DNA of 64,000 bases. It comes from Salibacterium halotolerans. Lineage in GTDB: Bacteria > Bacillota > Bacilli > Bacillales > Marinococcaceae. The stretch covers positions 1-64,000 of the forward strand of contig NZ_FOXD01000003.1 of the NCBI RefSeq assembly GCF_900115625.1, in the 5' to 3' direction. The notes beneath the pieces were generated by a model. The model ran no database searches. It was not told where the DNA came from and worked only from the letters and a program-made list of their open reading frames with translations. The position numbers and the translations under genes were made by a program. This document shows, piece after piece, positions 49,892 to 57,751 of this stretch (the first letter of the stretch is position 1; the number at the start of each line of letters is the position of its first letter).

Positions 49892-50968
49892 GTGAAATAC
49901 GACATCACAAAAAAGTACATCCGACACGGGAACGCGCGGCCTGGTCACAAGCTGACCGGGCCTATTTTCGGTGTTGCTCATGACACAGGAAATCCGGGTT
50001 CTACAGCCCACGGCAACCGCAATTACTTTGACAGCCAGCAACCTTCCGCGTCTGCACAGGTGTTCATTGATGACAAGTACATCCTTGAGATCATTCCACT
50101 CGAAGAGAAAGCGTATCATGTGATTTACGATGTAAAGACGGATAACCGACGCTACGGCCATAATGCCAACGATGCAGCCATAGGCGTGGAATTGTGCTAC
50201 GGAGGCGGCATAGACTTCAACGAAGCGTACAAGCGCTATGTGTGGTACTTTGCTTATCTATGTGACAGATATGGTTGGGATCCGGAGAAAGATATCACAG
50301 GTCATTCCAAATTAGATCCGGATAGGAAGACAGATCCGGAGAATGCACTCAACCAGAACGGAGTGTCGTTCCGTCAATTCATTAATGATGTGAAACGAGA
50401 AATGGATGCAAAGGGAATCGCGTCTGCCACGGACGATAATCTGCTGGAGAAAGGTGACGCCGGCAGTGATGTGAAGAAACTGCAGGAGGACCTGATGACG
50501 GTTGGAGAAAAACTTCCGCGTTTTGGAGCAGATGGTGACTATGGAACGGAGACTGTCGAAGCTGTGAAAGCCTTTCAGTCTCGATACAACCTGACAGTAG
50601 ATGGAGTGGCTGGTCCAGAGACGACGGATAAATTAAAACAAATTCTAAAAAAGGGAGATGAGATCATGAAACCCACAGGAGTTTTGAACGGTACGTTTGG
50701 CGATTATCTCAAGAACGCGGCCGATAGAGGCATTATCGAACAGTCTACAGTCCAGGAATATGAGGACGGTGAAATGACGCAGTCGAACGCCATTGCTCTC
50801 GTGGCGTTGATAGAGAGTGCGACACCTGGAACAGAGGTGGCTGAAGTACACCAACCAGCTTGGGAAAAGGCTCAGGAAGAAGGAGTATTTAATGGTGAAA
50901 GACCGAACGAGCCTATCACTCGAGTCGAAACAGCGACTGTGTTGAAGCGGACGGGGGCATTCGAATGA
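49892..50968 (+). CDS. Endolysin: N-acetylmuramoyl-L-alanine amidase
   Basis: An amidase_2 domain (zinc ligands His30, His138, Asp148 in AHDTGN and GHSKLDPDRKTDP; about residues 20-160) is followed by a peptidoglycan-binding helix bundle (about 185-252) and a 100-residue C-terminal domain. It cuts the peptide from MurNAc at lysis. An internal ribosome site and in-frame ATG precede the C-terminal domain (50666). Confidence 0.92.
   Translation: MKYDITKKYIRHGNARPGHKLTGPIFGVAHDTGNPGSTAHGNRNYFDSQQPSASAQVFIDDKYILEIIPLEEKAYHVIYDVKTDNRRYGHNANDAAIGVELCYGGGIDFNEAYKRYVWYFAYLCDRYGWDPEKDITGHSKLDPDRKTDPENALNQNGVSFRQFINDVKREMDAKGIASATDDNLLEKGDAGSDVKKLQEDLMTVGEKLPRFGADGDYGTETVEAVKAFQSRYNLTVDGVAGPETTDKLKQILKKGDEIMKPTGVLNGTFGDYLKNAADRGIIEQSTVQEYEDGEMTQSNAIALVALIESATPGTEVAEVHQPAWEKAQEEGVFNGERPNEPITRVETATVLKRTGAFE
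50666..50968 (+). CDS. Possible C-terminal endolysin fragment from an internal start
   Basis: AAGGGAG lies eight bases before the in-frame ATG at codon 259. The product would be the 100-residue C-terminal domain alone (MKPTGVLNGTFGDYLKNAAD...). Dual-start endolysins whose extra binding subunits assemble with the full enzyme are known in other phages. Confidence 0.45.
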   Translation: MKPTGVLNGTFGDYLKNAADRGIIEQSTVQEYEDGEMTQSNAIALVALIESATPGTEVAEVHQPAWEKAQEEGVFNGERPNEPITRVETATVLKRTGAFE

Positions 50969-51177
50969 ATAAGTACACCTACACCTACCACATCATATCA
51001 ACTGGAGAAAACAGCAGACTTGGCATTCCGGCTTCCAGTCAGCCAGAAGCAGACGCTGGCATTTGTGAGGCGATTGCCGACATCGAATTCACGGAACCGG
51101 AGAATGTTCAGGATATAGTGCTCGATCGTGTCATTGAAGAAGATGAAAATTATTATGAATGCGAAGGCTGCACCTAA
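50965..51177 (+). CDS. 70-residue hypothetical protein
   Basis: The start overlaps the endolysin stop by four bases. The acidic protein (MNKYTYTYHIISTGENSRLG...) ends CEGCT. No family is recognised. It closes the lysis operon. Confidence 0.55.
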   Translation: MNKYTYTYHIISTGENSRLGIPASSQPEADAGICEAIADIEFTEPENVQDIVLDRVIEEDENYYECEGCT

Positions 51178-51369
51178 TAAAAAAGAGCAGGGCATTATCC
51201 TTCCTCTTTTCTATGTAAAAGTTGTTTGAATGTAATGTTATAGTGATTTTCTTAAAAGCTTATAGGAGAAAAGTGACATTTTATAGGGTGGCTATTTATA
51301 GAAATCATAGAGGTTTTGAATGATTGCTGGTACACTAATGAGTAGCAATAATCCCAAGGGAGGATTGAA

Positions 51370-51867
51370 ATGAAAAAAATATCACGCTATATCTGCTTCT
51401 CCATGTTAATGTTACTCCTTCTTAATGGTTGTGGTTTTAATAATGGCGGGAATAACAGTTCAAGCCAGGATATATTTCAACATAAGGGATCTGTAATTGG
51501 TGATAACAGTGCAGTAATTAATATAATTGGGCAATTGCAACGCAATCAGGAATTCGAGGAATTATCGCTTGAAACAAAAGAAAAACCATATGGAATGAGT
51601 TTAACGTATGGAAATATTGATTCAAATATAACAGAAAAAGAATATAAAGAAATGGCAATTTATAACGCAACCTTCCTATTTGCGCTAATTGATAATGCGG
51701 AGTGGATTACTTTTAATTTTGATGATAAATATAAAATCGATAGGTCACAATTACAGGATTGGTATGATGAAGATTTAAATAAATTTACTAATGAAGAAGA
51801 ATTAGAAACCTTCGTCCAAAAAACAATAGACGAAAATAAAATAAATCAGCTTTTTACAAAGAGTTAA
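51370..51867 (+). CDS. DUF4825-like lipoprotein
   Basis: A signal peptide with lipobox LLNGC is followed by a short linker and a domain (HKGSVIGDNSAVINIIGQL, EKPYGMSLTYGNI) resembling DUF4825, found in Bacillus lipoproteins. It is AT-rich, outside the lysis operon, and has GGGAGG before the ATG. It is a probable conversion gene anchored to the outer membrane face. Function unknown. Confidence 0.75.
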   Translation: MKKISRYICFSMLMLLLLNGCGFNNGGNNSSSQDIFQHKGSVIGDNSAVINIIGQLQRNQEFEELSLETKEKPYGMSLTYGNIDSNITEKEYKEMAIYNATFLFALIDNAEWITFNFDDKYKIDRSQLQDWYDEDLNKFTNEEELETFVQKTIDENKINQLFTKS

Positions 51868-51911
51868 CTTCTTCTTTATGAACGAGTGAGTTAATGGAAT
51901 AAGGATAAACT

Positions 51912-51947
51912 ATTGAACAATAAAAAGAGCAGGGGCTTTCCCTGCTC
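51912..51947. repeat. 36-nt direct repeat, copy 1 (hairpin terminator)
   Basis: This sequence is identical to 53936-53971 at 34 of 36 positions. It contains GAGCAGGG and CCCTGCTC as a hairpin with TTTTTATTG following on the minus strand, so it is a minus-strand terminator. No minus-strand gene lies upstream of this copy. A partial copy of its first half occurs near 51176. Confidence 0.85.
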
Positions 51948-51958
51948 ATACATAAAAA

Positions 51959-51980
51959 ATGACCGCCAAAAAGCGGTCAT
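51959..51980 (-). terminator. Second hairpin terminator
   Basis: ATGACCGC pairs with GCGGTCAT around six A/C bases; on the minus strand TTTTTTATG follows. It may act in both directions and stop transcription between lipoprotein and the SLH gene. The rest of 51868-52140 has no gene. Confidence 0.6.
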
Positions 51981-52140
51981 ATATGTGAACCCCAAGATTT
52001 CTTCCCTTCCCCTATTTCATTGTACACCATTCCAATATAGAGTGAGTACATTCTTCATAGAAAACCTACTAATTTTTACATTAAGCTAAAATTTTAGCTT
52101 GATTTGTGGTAAAATAACGGAAACATTTTTTAGGGGGATT

Positions 52141-53823
52141 ATGATGAAAGTCTGGAAGTACATATTTTCTACAATGCTGGTCGGTTCGGTGTTAACACCA
52201 TCGATTTTTGCTGCAGAAGGAAACTTTTCTGATGTTGACGCGAACTTTTGGGCGGAGGCTGAAATTGAATATTTAGCAGAAGAAGGGATCATTTCAGGTT
52301 ACGATGACGGAACATTTAAGCCAAATGAACCGGTAAAACGTAGTCAAGCAGCTTCCATGATTGTCGAAGCATTCGATTTGCAAACTGAAGATCGACCTGC
52401 TGCTGATTTCACGGATATTGACCAAAATTACTTTGCTTATGATGTTGCAGCAACTGTACAAGATGAGAATATCATTGGGGGAAACGATGGACGATTCATG
52501 CCTAATGATGCACTCACTAGAGGACAAATGGCTGCAGTATTGAACCGTGCTTCAAGTGACGTTACAAGTGAGGGGGACCAGGTCTCTTTTGAAGACATGT
52601 CACAAGGAGATGCTTTTTATAATGACGTCCAAGCAATAGCAGCGCACGATATTACAACCGGATATTCAGATGGAACGTTTGGGCCAAATGATGAAACAAC
52701 ACGTGCTCAGTTCTCTGTATTTCTAGCGAGAACCCTAGATGAATCCTTTATTTCAGATGAGAGTGATGCTCCTGCACAAGAACCAAGCAGTGGAAAATTG
52801 GAAGCTCATTTTATTGATGTAGGCCAGGGTGACAGCATTTTTGTAGAATATCCGAATGACCAAACAATGTTAGTCGATGGTGGAACGAAGTCAGATGGTG
52901 AGAAAGTCGTTTCTTATTTGCTAGATGAAGGCGTTTCGTCTATTGATTATCTTGTTTCCACGCATCCGGATGCTGACCATATTGGTGGTTTAACAACTGT
53001 GTTAGAAGAATTAGAAGTAAACAATGCATTGGGTAGTGGAAAAACGCATACGACAGAAACATATGATGAATATGTGTCTCTTGTGGAGCAGGAAGGGCTT
53101 TCCTTAAGCACCCCCACAGAAGGAGCAACACTTGGCATTGATTCGGCAGTTACAACAAAAGTGTTAAATGTAGAACCTTCTTCCAGTGATAATAATGAAG
53201 CTTCGGTTGTATTGAAACTCTCTTACGGAGAAAGTGATGTCTTGCTTACTGGTGACGCAGGTGTTGAACAAGAACAGGATATGGTTAATGAATATAATGT
53301 GGAAGCTGACATTTTGAAAGCTGGTCACCACGGGTCGAACACATCTAGTAGTGCTCCCTTCATTGAAGAAGTGGATCCAGAAGCTACCATTCTTTCCTAT
53401 GGTGAAGATAACCAACACGGTCATCCAGTAGAGTCTGTTGTGGATAGGTTACGCAATGCTGGTTCTGATATTTATTCCACCGCTGAAGAGGGAGATATCG
53501 TTTTTTCTATCACGGAAGGGGATTATACCGTGACAGCAAGCCCATGGGAAGGTGACGGTACTCCAACTGATGCTCAACCTGAACCAGAGCCAACGCCTCA
53601 ACCAGATCCGGAACCAGAAGAACCACAAGGTCAAATAAACGTTAATACTGCTGGTTATGAAGAATTGCAAGAAATCACTGGCGTTGGACCTACTATCGCA
53701 GAAAACATTATGAACTACAGAGAAGCAAATGGACCTTTTGAGTCCATTGAGGAACTGGATAACGTATCATATATTGGTCCAGCAACTATTGATGAAATGC
53801 GGCCGGATGTCACACTCGACTAA
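52141..53823 (+). CDS. Secreted SLH protein with ComEC-like MBL and ComEA-like HhH domains
   Basis: A signal peptide (about residues 1-24) is followed by three S-layer homology repeats (28-70, 89-131, 150-195), a ComEC-type metallo-beta-lactamase domain (222-470; FIDVGQGDS, THPDADH at 274-280, LLTGDAG at 369-374, GHHGSN at 395-400), a Pro-rich linker and a helix-hairpin-helix domain (497-560; INVNTAGYEELQEITGVGPT). The SLH repeats should fix it to the wall. ComEC MBL domains are thought to degrade DNA, and ComEA HhH domains bind DNA, so a surface nuclease is inferred. AGGGGG precedes the ATG. Confidence 0.85.
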   Translation: MMKVWKYIFSTMLVGSVLTPSIFAAEGNFSDVDANFWAEAEIEYLAEEGIISGYDDGTFKPNEPVKRSQAASMIVEAFDLQTEDRPAADFTDIDQNYFAYDVAATVQDENIIGGNDGRFMPNDALTRGQMAAVLNRASSDVTSEGDQVSFEDMSQGDAFYNDVQAIAAHDITTGYSDGTFGPNDETTRAQFSVFLARTLDESFISDESDAPAQEPSSGKLEAHFIDVGQGDSIFVEYPNDQTMLVDGGTKSDGEKVVSYLLDEGVSSIDYLVSTHPDADHIGGLTTVLEELEVNNALGSGKTHTTETYDEYVSLVEQEGLSLSTPTEGATLGIDSAVTTKVLNVEPSSSDNNEASVVLKLSYGESDVLLTGDAGVEQEQDMVNEYNVEADILKAGHHGSNTSSSAPFIEEVDPEATILSYGEDNQHGHPVESVVDRLRNAGSDIYSTAEEGDIVFSITEGDYTVTASPWEGDGTPTDAQPEPEPTPQPDPEPEEPQGQINVNTAGYEELQEITGVGPTIAENIMNYREANGPFESIEELDNVSYIGPATIDEMRPDVTLD

Positions 53824-53861
53824 GCATCCTTTACAACGACTAGATTATTATGAAGAAGTGG

Positions 53862-53896
53862 AGCCAGGGCGCTATGACCCCCCTGGCTATTTTTTA
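53862..53896 (+). terminator. Terminator of the SLH-MBL gene
   Basis: AGCCAGGG pairs with CCCTGGCT around eleven bases, followed by ATTTTTT. It ends the plus-strand transcript before the minus-strand DUF3231 gene. Confidence 0.78.
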
Positions 53897-53935
53897 TTTC
53901 ATACTGAAGAAAACAAGATAAACACTTCTTGCTAA

Positions 53936-53971
53936 ATTGAACAATAAAAAGAGCAGAGGTTTTCCCTGCTC
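53936..53971. repeat. 36-nt direct repeat, copy 2 (terminator of DUF3231 gene)
   Basis: It matches copy 1 except at two positions. On the minus strand it forms a hairpin (GAGCAG with CTGCTC) followed by TTTTTATTG, well placed to end the DUF3231 transcript. The pair of copies brackets the SLH-MBL gene in a unit of 2,024 bp. Confidence 0.85.
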
Positions 53972-54058
53972 GACTTATTGATTGAAAGATGAATAAGATT
54001 ATTTTAAGTACATCTGAAATTGTAAACTTAATAACCACCGGAGATCCCACAAGCAAAA

Positions 54059-55066
54059 TTATTGGTTATCGGCTAACTCATCCCTGTCAGCTGCCCGTGG
54101 CGGCTCCTCCATCCATCCGTGTTTGATCATGATTTTAGCTCCACTGTTCGAGAATTTTGCGATTTCAGCCATCAGTCTGCCGTACATAACACCAATATCC
54201 CTCCGTGGACTCATCGACATGCCTGTACCGTAATATCCGAGACCAAGGGCGGTTAAGGTAGAAGAATAAAACATCATTTTTTTATCAGAAAACGTATAAA
54301 TCGTTGAATCTGTGACTTCAGAGTCTAACATCACCGGACTGGGTAAATCATTTTTTTTCAAATAAGATTCAAATACCGCACAGTGTTTTTGAGCAATTTC
54401 CTTTCCTTTTATAAAATATTGAGCCACTTCGTCGTTTTGGGCAACTTGGCTGTATCCCATCATCGTAGCAGATCCCAACGCATTTCTTTGGAAATTGGCA
54501 TAAAGATTCGATATTTCAATCCCTGTTAACGGTCTTCTTTCTCCCAAATATCCAGTTAAAAAACTTTGATCTTTAACATAGTCAAACGATTCTGGTATAG
54601 GAAGAGAAGGGGACCTGGTATACAATCCTTTTGACAATAGAACATCATTGGTCCATTTTATGATTTTGTCTGACTCTTTGAGGCAGGTGCTGAAAAAATG
54701 ATAAATGTCCTCTCTCGTAACCAAGCTGACAGCCATACTGTAATTGGTTAATCCAATTTTTCCTAATTGATTAAGCGTATTTAAATAGTACGTGTCGGTA
54801 AATAAACGGGGAGCTGTGACATCAGCGTCTTCTTCCAAGGTAAACCCATGAGGAACTGGATAATTTTCCTCATTAAAAAACTGAGCAATGCTATTAACAT
54901 GAGACTCAGAAATGTTTTTGGCGTATCGCAATACTTCCTTTATTTCATCATCTTTGACAGTGTTTAATTCGTGCGTCATATGACAAATTGCAGCACTGTC
55001 ATTCATATATGTCACCCATAATTGTGAAATTTCTACGGAAGTTAATGAAATGTTACGTTTTGACAA
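54059..55066 (-). CDS. DUF3231-family protein (two four-helix repeats)
   Basis: Two related halves (about residues 5-165 and 175-325) share an EISxLWxxY/EISNLYANF helix, a GYSQVAQND- or CHMTHELNTV-like helix and a YGTGMSMSPRRDIGVMYGRLMAEIA helix. This is the DUF3231 pattern, CotF-like helical bundles found mainly in spore formers. TTG start, weak ribosome site. It is the last phage gene before the right core. A spore-linked role is inferred from family distribution and from the sporulation-linked excision of the element. Confidence 0.82.
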   Translation of the reverse strand: MSKRNISLTSVEISQLWVTYMNDSAAICHMTHELNTVKDDEIKEVLRYAKNISESHVNSIAQFFNEENYPVPHGFTLEEDADVTAPRLFTDTYYLNTLNQLGKIGLTNYSMAVSLVTREDIYHFFSTCLKESDKIIKWTNDVLLSKGLYTRSPSLPIPESFDYVKDQSFLTGYLGERRPLTGIEISNLYANFQRNALGSATMMGYSQVAQNDEVAQYFIKGKEIAQKHCAVFESYLKKNDLPSPVMLDSEVTDSTIYTFSDKKMMFYSSTLTALGLGYYGTGMSMSPRRDIGVMYGRLMAEIAKFSNSGAKIMIKHGWMEEPPRAADRDELADNQ

Positions 55067-55278
55067 TGGAATCCCTACTTTTTAAGTGTGTACTTTAGTT
55101 ATAGCCTGTACAGTTTTTAATACACTTATTCTTATAAAATTATTTTTAATATGAGATGTTACCGCCCGCATACTTATCAAAAAGATGTCAAGCGGTTATG
55201 TCATGCTGCATCCTTTTCTTATAAAGACATCTCTATATAAAGGAAGAAACCAGGAGAACAAATACATATAACAACAAA

Positions 55279-55288
55279 AGGGCAATGA
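55279..55288 (+). other. Right attachment core (attR)
   Basis: AGGGCAATGA repeats the left core in the same sigK codon phase. Bases to the left are phage DNA; to the right, sigK continues with GATTTCCCTGATCGATGTG. The AT-rich gap 55067-55278 has no gene. Confidence 0.88.
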
Positions 55289-55604
55289 GATTTCCCTGAT
55301 CGATGTGCTTGAGGAAGATGGCCCGGATGTCGCTGATCTGATTCAGTTGAATATGGAAAAAAAGCAGGTCGCCGCTTTTATGAATGTGCTGGATGAACGT
55401 GAAAAAGAAGTCATTGTTTTCCGATTTGGGCTGGAAAACGAAAAAGAGAGAACCCAGCGCGAAATCGCAAAAGAACTCGGCATTTCGCGAAGTTATGTAT
55501 CACGGATTGAAAAACGCGCCCTTCTTAAATTATTTCAGGAGTTTTATAAACAGCAGAAGTACGGTTCATCGGGAAAAGAAAATAGAATTAATTTTATGAA
55601 CTGA
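55287..55604 (+). CDS. sigK: RNA polymerase sigma-K, C-terminal half
   Basis: The frame continues sigma-K from the core: [20 protein letters not shown], then region 4 with [20 protein letters not shown] and the [23 protein letters not shown]. It has no usable start or ribosome site of its own, so it is silent until excision joins it to 5431-5853. The restored protein has 246 residues against 241 in B. subtilis. It corresponds to spoIIIC. Confidence 0.95.
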   Translation, partial: EISLIDVLEEDGPDVADLIQLNMEKKQVAAFMNVLDEREKEVIVFRFGLENEKERTQREIAKELGISRSYVSRIEKRALLKLFQEFYKQQKYGSSGKENRINFMN

Positions 55605-55675
55605 CTTCAAAACAGGACACCTATTTAGGCGCATGTGAATATCATGGAGCTGAAAGCATATCAAGAAAGGATAGG

Positions 55676-56035
55676 ATGTTCATGCAGAACCATCAACACA
55701 TGCAGTCAGACGAACAGCATACGATAGAGGAGCAGTGCAGGCAGTATATGTATCATGATGTCGTTGTCACATTCCGAGACGGAAGTACGGCAGATGGCAT
55801 CATCGAGAGTGTAGATAATGAAAACATGCAGATGCTGGTCGGGGAAACGATGATGGAAAACAGCCATGCAGGCGGAGACAGCCGTCAATTCGGCGGAGGA
55901 TACGGCTACGGGCCGCAGCGGAGGAGATACCGCCGTTTCCGCCGCAGACGGTTTCCTTTGGGAGCTCTGGCCGCCCTTGCTCTGCTGCCGTATGTTACTC
56001 CTTATCCATACAGCCCCTATTATCCTTATTACTAA
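55676..56035 (+). CDS. Small Sm-like protein with Arg/Tyr-rich tail
   Basis: The N-terminal half (CRQYMYHDVVVTFRDGSTADGIIESVDNENMQMLVG) looks like a small Sm/SH3-like beta barrel; the C-terminal half is GYGYGPQRRRYRRFRRRRF and a hydrophobic Pro/Tyr end. Bacillus genomes have similar small proteins of unknown role. AAAGGA precedes the ATG; ATG at 55682 is an alternative start. It is followed by a terminator. Confidence 0.65.
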   Translation: MFMQNHQHMQSDEQHTIEEQCRQYMYHDVVVTFRDGSTADGIIESVDNENMQMLVGETMMENSHAGGDSRQFGGGYGYGPQRRRYRRFRRRRFPLGALAALALLPYVTPYPYSPYYPYY

Positions 56036-56051
56036 AAAGAAGGAAAAGAAA

Positions 56052-56090
56052 CAAAAGAAGCTCCCTCCGGAAAGAGGAAGCTTCTTTTCA
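56052..56090 (+). terminator. Terminator after the Sm-like gene
   Basis: AAGAAGCTCCCTC pairs imperfectly with GAGGAAGCTTCTT around CGGAAA, followed by TT. The A-rich left side makes it usable on the opposite strand too. Confidence 0.65.
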
Positions 56091-56179
56091 ACGCTTTTAT
56101 AACAGGACAGGCTCTCGTGTGTATTTTCGGCTCTTTGGGTATGTTTCCGCTGCGTAAAAGAGAGCCTTATTTACCCTGA

Positions 56180-56452
56180 TTAATTGACAGCGTCTTTAAG
56201 CTGCTTTCCTGGACGGAAGGCAGGGTTTTTCGTTGCAGGGATTTCAATTTCGTCCCCTGTCTGCGGATTACGGCCTTTACGCGCTGCACGTTCGCGGACT
56301 TCAAAACTTCCAAATCCAACGAGCTGAATTTTATCGCCTTTTTTTAATGTTTCTGTGATGCTGTCGAATACAGCGTCTACCGCTTTGGAAGCGTCCTTTT
56401 TTGAGATGTCTGCCTGCTCAGAGACAGCATTAATCAAGTCTGTCTTATTCAT
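56180..56452 (-). CDS. hup: DNA-binding protein HU
   Basis: The 90-residue protein is a standard HU ([20 protein letters not shown]..., [40 protein letters not shown]), which bends and compacts DNA as a dimer. AAAGGAAG precedes the ATG. It is read alone from a sigma-A promoter. It was carried in the chromosome and is not part of the prophage. Confidence 0.97.
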   Translation of the reverse strand: MNKTDLINAVSEQADISKKDASKAVDAVFDSITETLKKGDKIQLVGFGSFEVRERAARKGRNPQTGDEIEIPATKNPAFRPGKQLKDAVN

Positions 56453-56498
56453 AACATAACTTCCTTTCTTTCCAAGAATATAGAGCCTTTACAATACA

Positions 56499-56527
56499 AA
56501 TTTACTTACGAATCCTTGATATGTCAA
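56499..56527 (-). promoter_or_regulatory. Sigma-A promoter of HU
   Basis: On the minus strand TTGACA (56522-56527) and TAAATT (56499-56504) are 17 bases apart, about 47 bases before the HU start. Confidence 0.65.
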
Positions 56528-56635
56528 GTAATGACGGGGAAATTACGCAAAAAATGCGTAAGATTTACGCCTAGTATCGTCAAATGTCATCATTTTATAA
56601 CCCCTGACAAACAAGGGTTTTACATTTTCAGTAAA

Positions 56636-57016
56636 TCAGAAGCGTGAAGAAGAGTTCTGTTTTCGTTTTTTCTCTTTTAACTGATCCCGGATGCTTGCGT
56701 CCCACAGCGTCACACCGGTGTGGTAGGCGGCCCTGGACATCAAATGACCGCCCACCGGCGCTGTAATGAAGACGAATACGACGCCGAGAAGAATGCGGGC
56801 ACTGTACAGCCCTTCCACCACAGCAAAGAAGAGAAAAGCGGCCACCAGAATGCACATCACACTCAATGTGGAAGCTTTCGTCGCTGCATGGCTTCTTGTA
56901 TAAATGTCCGGCAGGCGCACCAGACCGAAGGCGCTGATTAAACTTAATACAGACCCTGTCAGCACGATAATACCAATGATCCAGCTGCTAATCTCGTCTG
57001 CGCTCAATGACAACAC
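56636..57016 (-). CDS. mrpG: Mrp antiporter subunit G
   Basis: Three hydrophobic helices and the LVRLPDIYTRSHAATKASTLSVMCIL segment identify MrpG, the smallest-operon-end subunit of the Na+/H+ antiporter. GTG at 57016 has AAAAGG next to it; TTG at 57007 is better spaced. It overlaps mrpF and ends the operon. A weak hairpin (AACCCTTG with CAGGGGTT) follows near 56600. Confidence 0.92.
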   Translation of the reverse strand: MLSLSADEISSWIIGIIVLTGSVLSLISAFGLVRLPDIYTRSHAATKASTLSVMCILVAAFLFFAVVEGLYSARILLGVVFVFITAPVGGHLMSRAAYHTGVTLWDASIRDQLKEKKRKQNSSSRF

Positions 57017-57269
57017 CCTTTTCGATAAATTTAGATAAAGCTACGGTTCCGATGAAAGCAAGAATCCCGAGCAGCAGAAAAACTTCAAGATACGCTGTCG
57101 TTTCCTGAATGAGCGAAACGACGGCTACAAGGCTGATCAGGTTGATACCGATCATATCAAGAGCCAGTACCCGGTCCGGCATAGAAGGCCCTTTGGCTAC
57201 CCTGTACAAGGCAAGAAGGATAGACAGGCTGAGGATGACGGCTGATACGGTAAGCAATCCCTGAATCAT
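56988..57269 (-). CDS. mrpF: Mrp antiporter subunit F
   Basis: The 93-residue protein with three helices (YRVAKGPSMPDRVLALDMIGIN, AYLEVFLLLGILAFIGTVALSKF) is MrpF. In Bacillus it also helps bile/cholate efflux and is needed for complex assembly. Overlaps mrpE by four bases. Confidence 0.93.
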   Translation of the reverse strand: MIQGLLTVSAVILSLSILLALYRVAKGPSMPDRVLALDMIGINLISLVAVVSLIQETTAYLEVFLLLGILAFIGTVALSKFIEKGVVIERRRD

Positions 57270-57751
57270 GTACGGCTCACCTCCTGAATGGCTTTTTCAA
57301 AAGAGTTTCGGATATCCTCTTTTGCTTTGTCGATATCGGGCAGGTGCATCGCATGGATGTACAATGTTTGGTTGTCCGGAGACACATCGACGACGAGGGT
57401 TCCCGGGGTCAGTGTGATTAAACAGGACAGCACCGTAACTTCCCAGTTTCTGTGCAGGTCGATATCCATGGCGAAAATACCGGGCTGGATGTTCAGTTTT
57501 GGCTGCAGAATCTGCCCGACGACTTCGACAGCCGAGAGGATCAGCTCTTTCAGAAAGATAAAAACAAGTTTCACAACCGCATAAATCCAGCCGATGTAAA
57601 AACGCTGTGGAAAGAATCCCCGTAGAAAAAACAGCACAGCCACACCGATGGCATATCCGCTGATAAATGATGCGAATGTCCAGGCATCGTTCATAAACAT
57701 CCAGATCAGAGCCATAAGAAGGTTAATCATTATCTGAAATGTCATTATCAT
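57266..57751 (-). CDS. mrpE: Mrp antiporter subunit E
   Basis: Membrane helices in the N-terminal half are followed by the conserved LSCLITLTPGTLVVDVSPDNQTLYIHAMHL segment of MrpE, with a short cytosolic end. Length 161 residues is typical. It is a structural subunit of the antiporter. Confidence 0.94.
   Translation of the reverse strand: MIMTFQIMINLLMALIWMFMNDAWTFASFISGYAIGVAVLFFLRGFFPQRFYIGWIYAVVKLVFIFLKELILSAVEVVGQILQPKLNIQPGIFAMDIDLHRNWEVTVLSCLITLTPGTLVVDVSPDNQTLYIHAMHLPDIDKAKEDIRNSFEKAIQEVSRT

Larger units (their letters stand above)
5851..55283. mobile_element. Prophage interrupting sigK (skin-like element, about 49.4 kb)
   Basis: The element runs between the two attachment cores and holds a serine recombinase, an immunity region, recombination and replication genes, terminases, head, contractile tail, lysis genes and three cargo modules. 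Precise core-to-core excision removes 49,433 bp and rejoins sigK in frame. Early genes (XtrA, TerS/TerL, helicase loader) and XkdX/XhlA resemble PBSX and skin. Portal, capsid, sheath and tube are of other families. All structural genes look intact, unlike a decayed remnant. Confidence 0.93.

Noticed and set aside
5851-55283. Possibility that the element is a decayed remnant or an integrative conjugative element
   Set aside because: No conjugation genes are seen, and packaging, head, tail and lysis genes are intact and in phage order.
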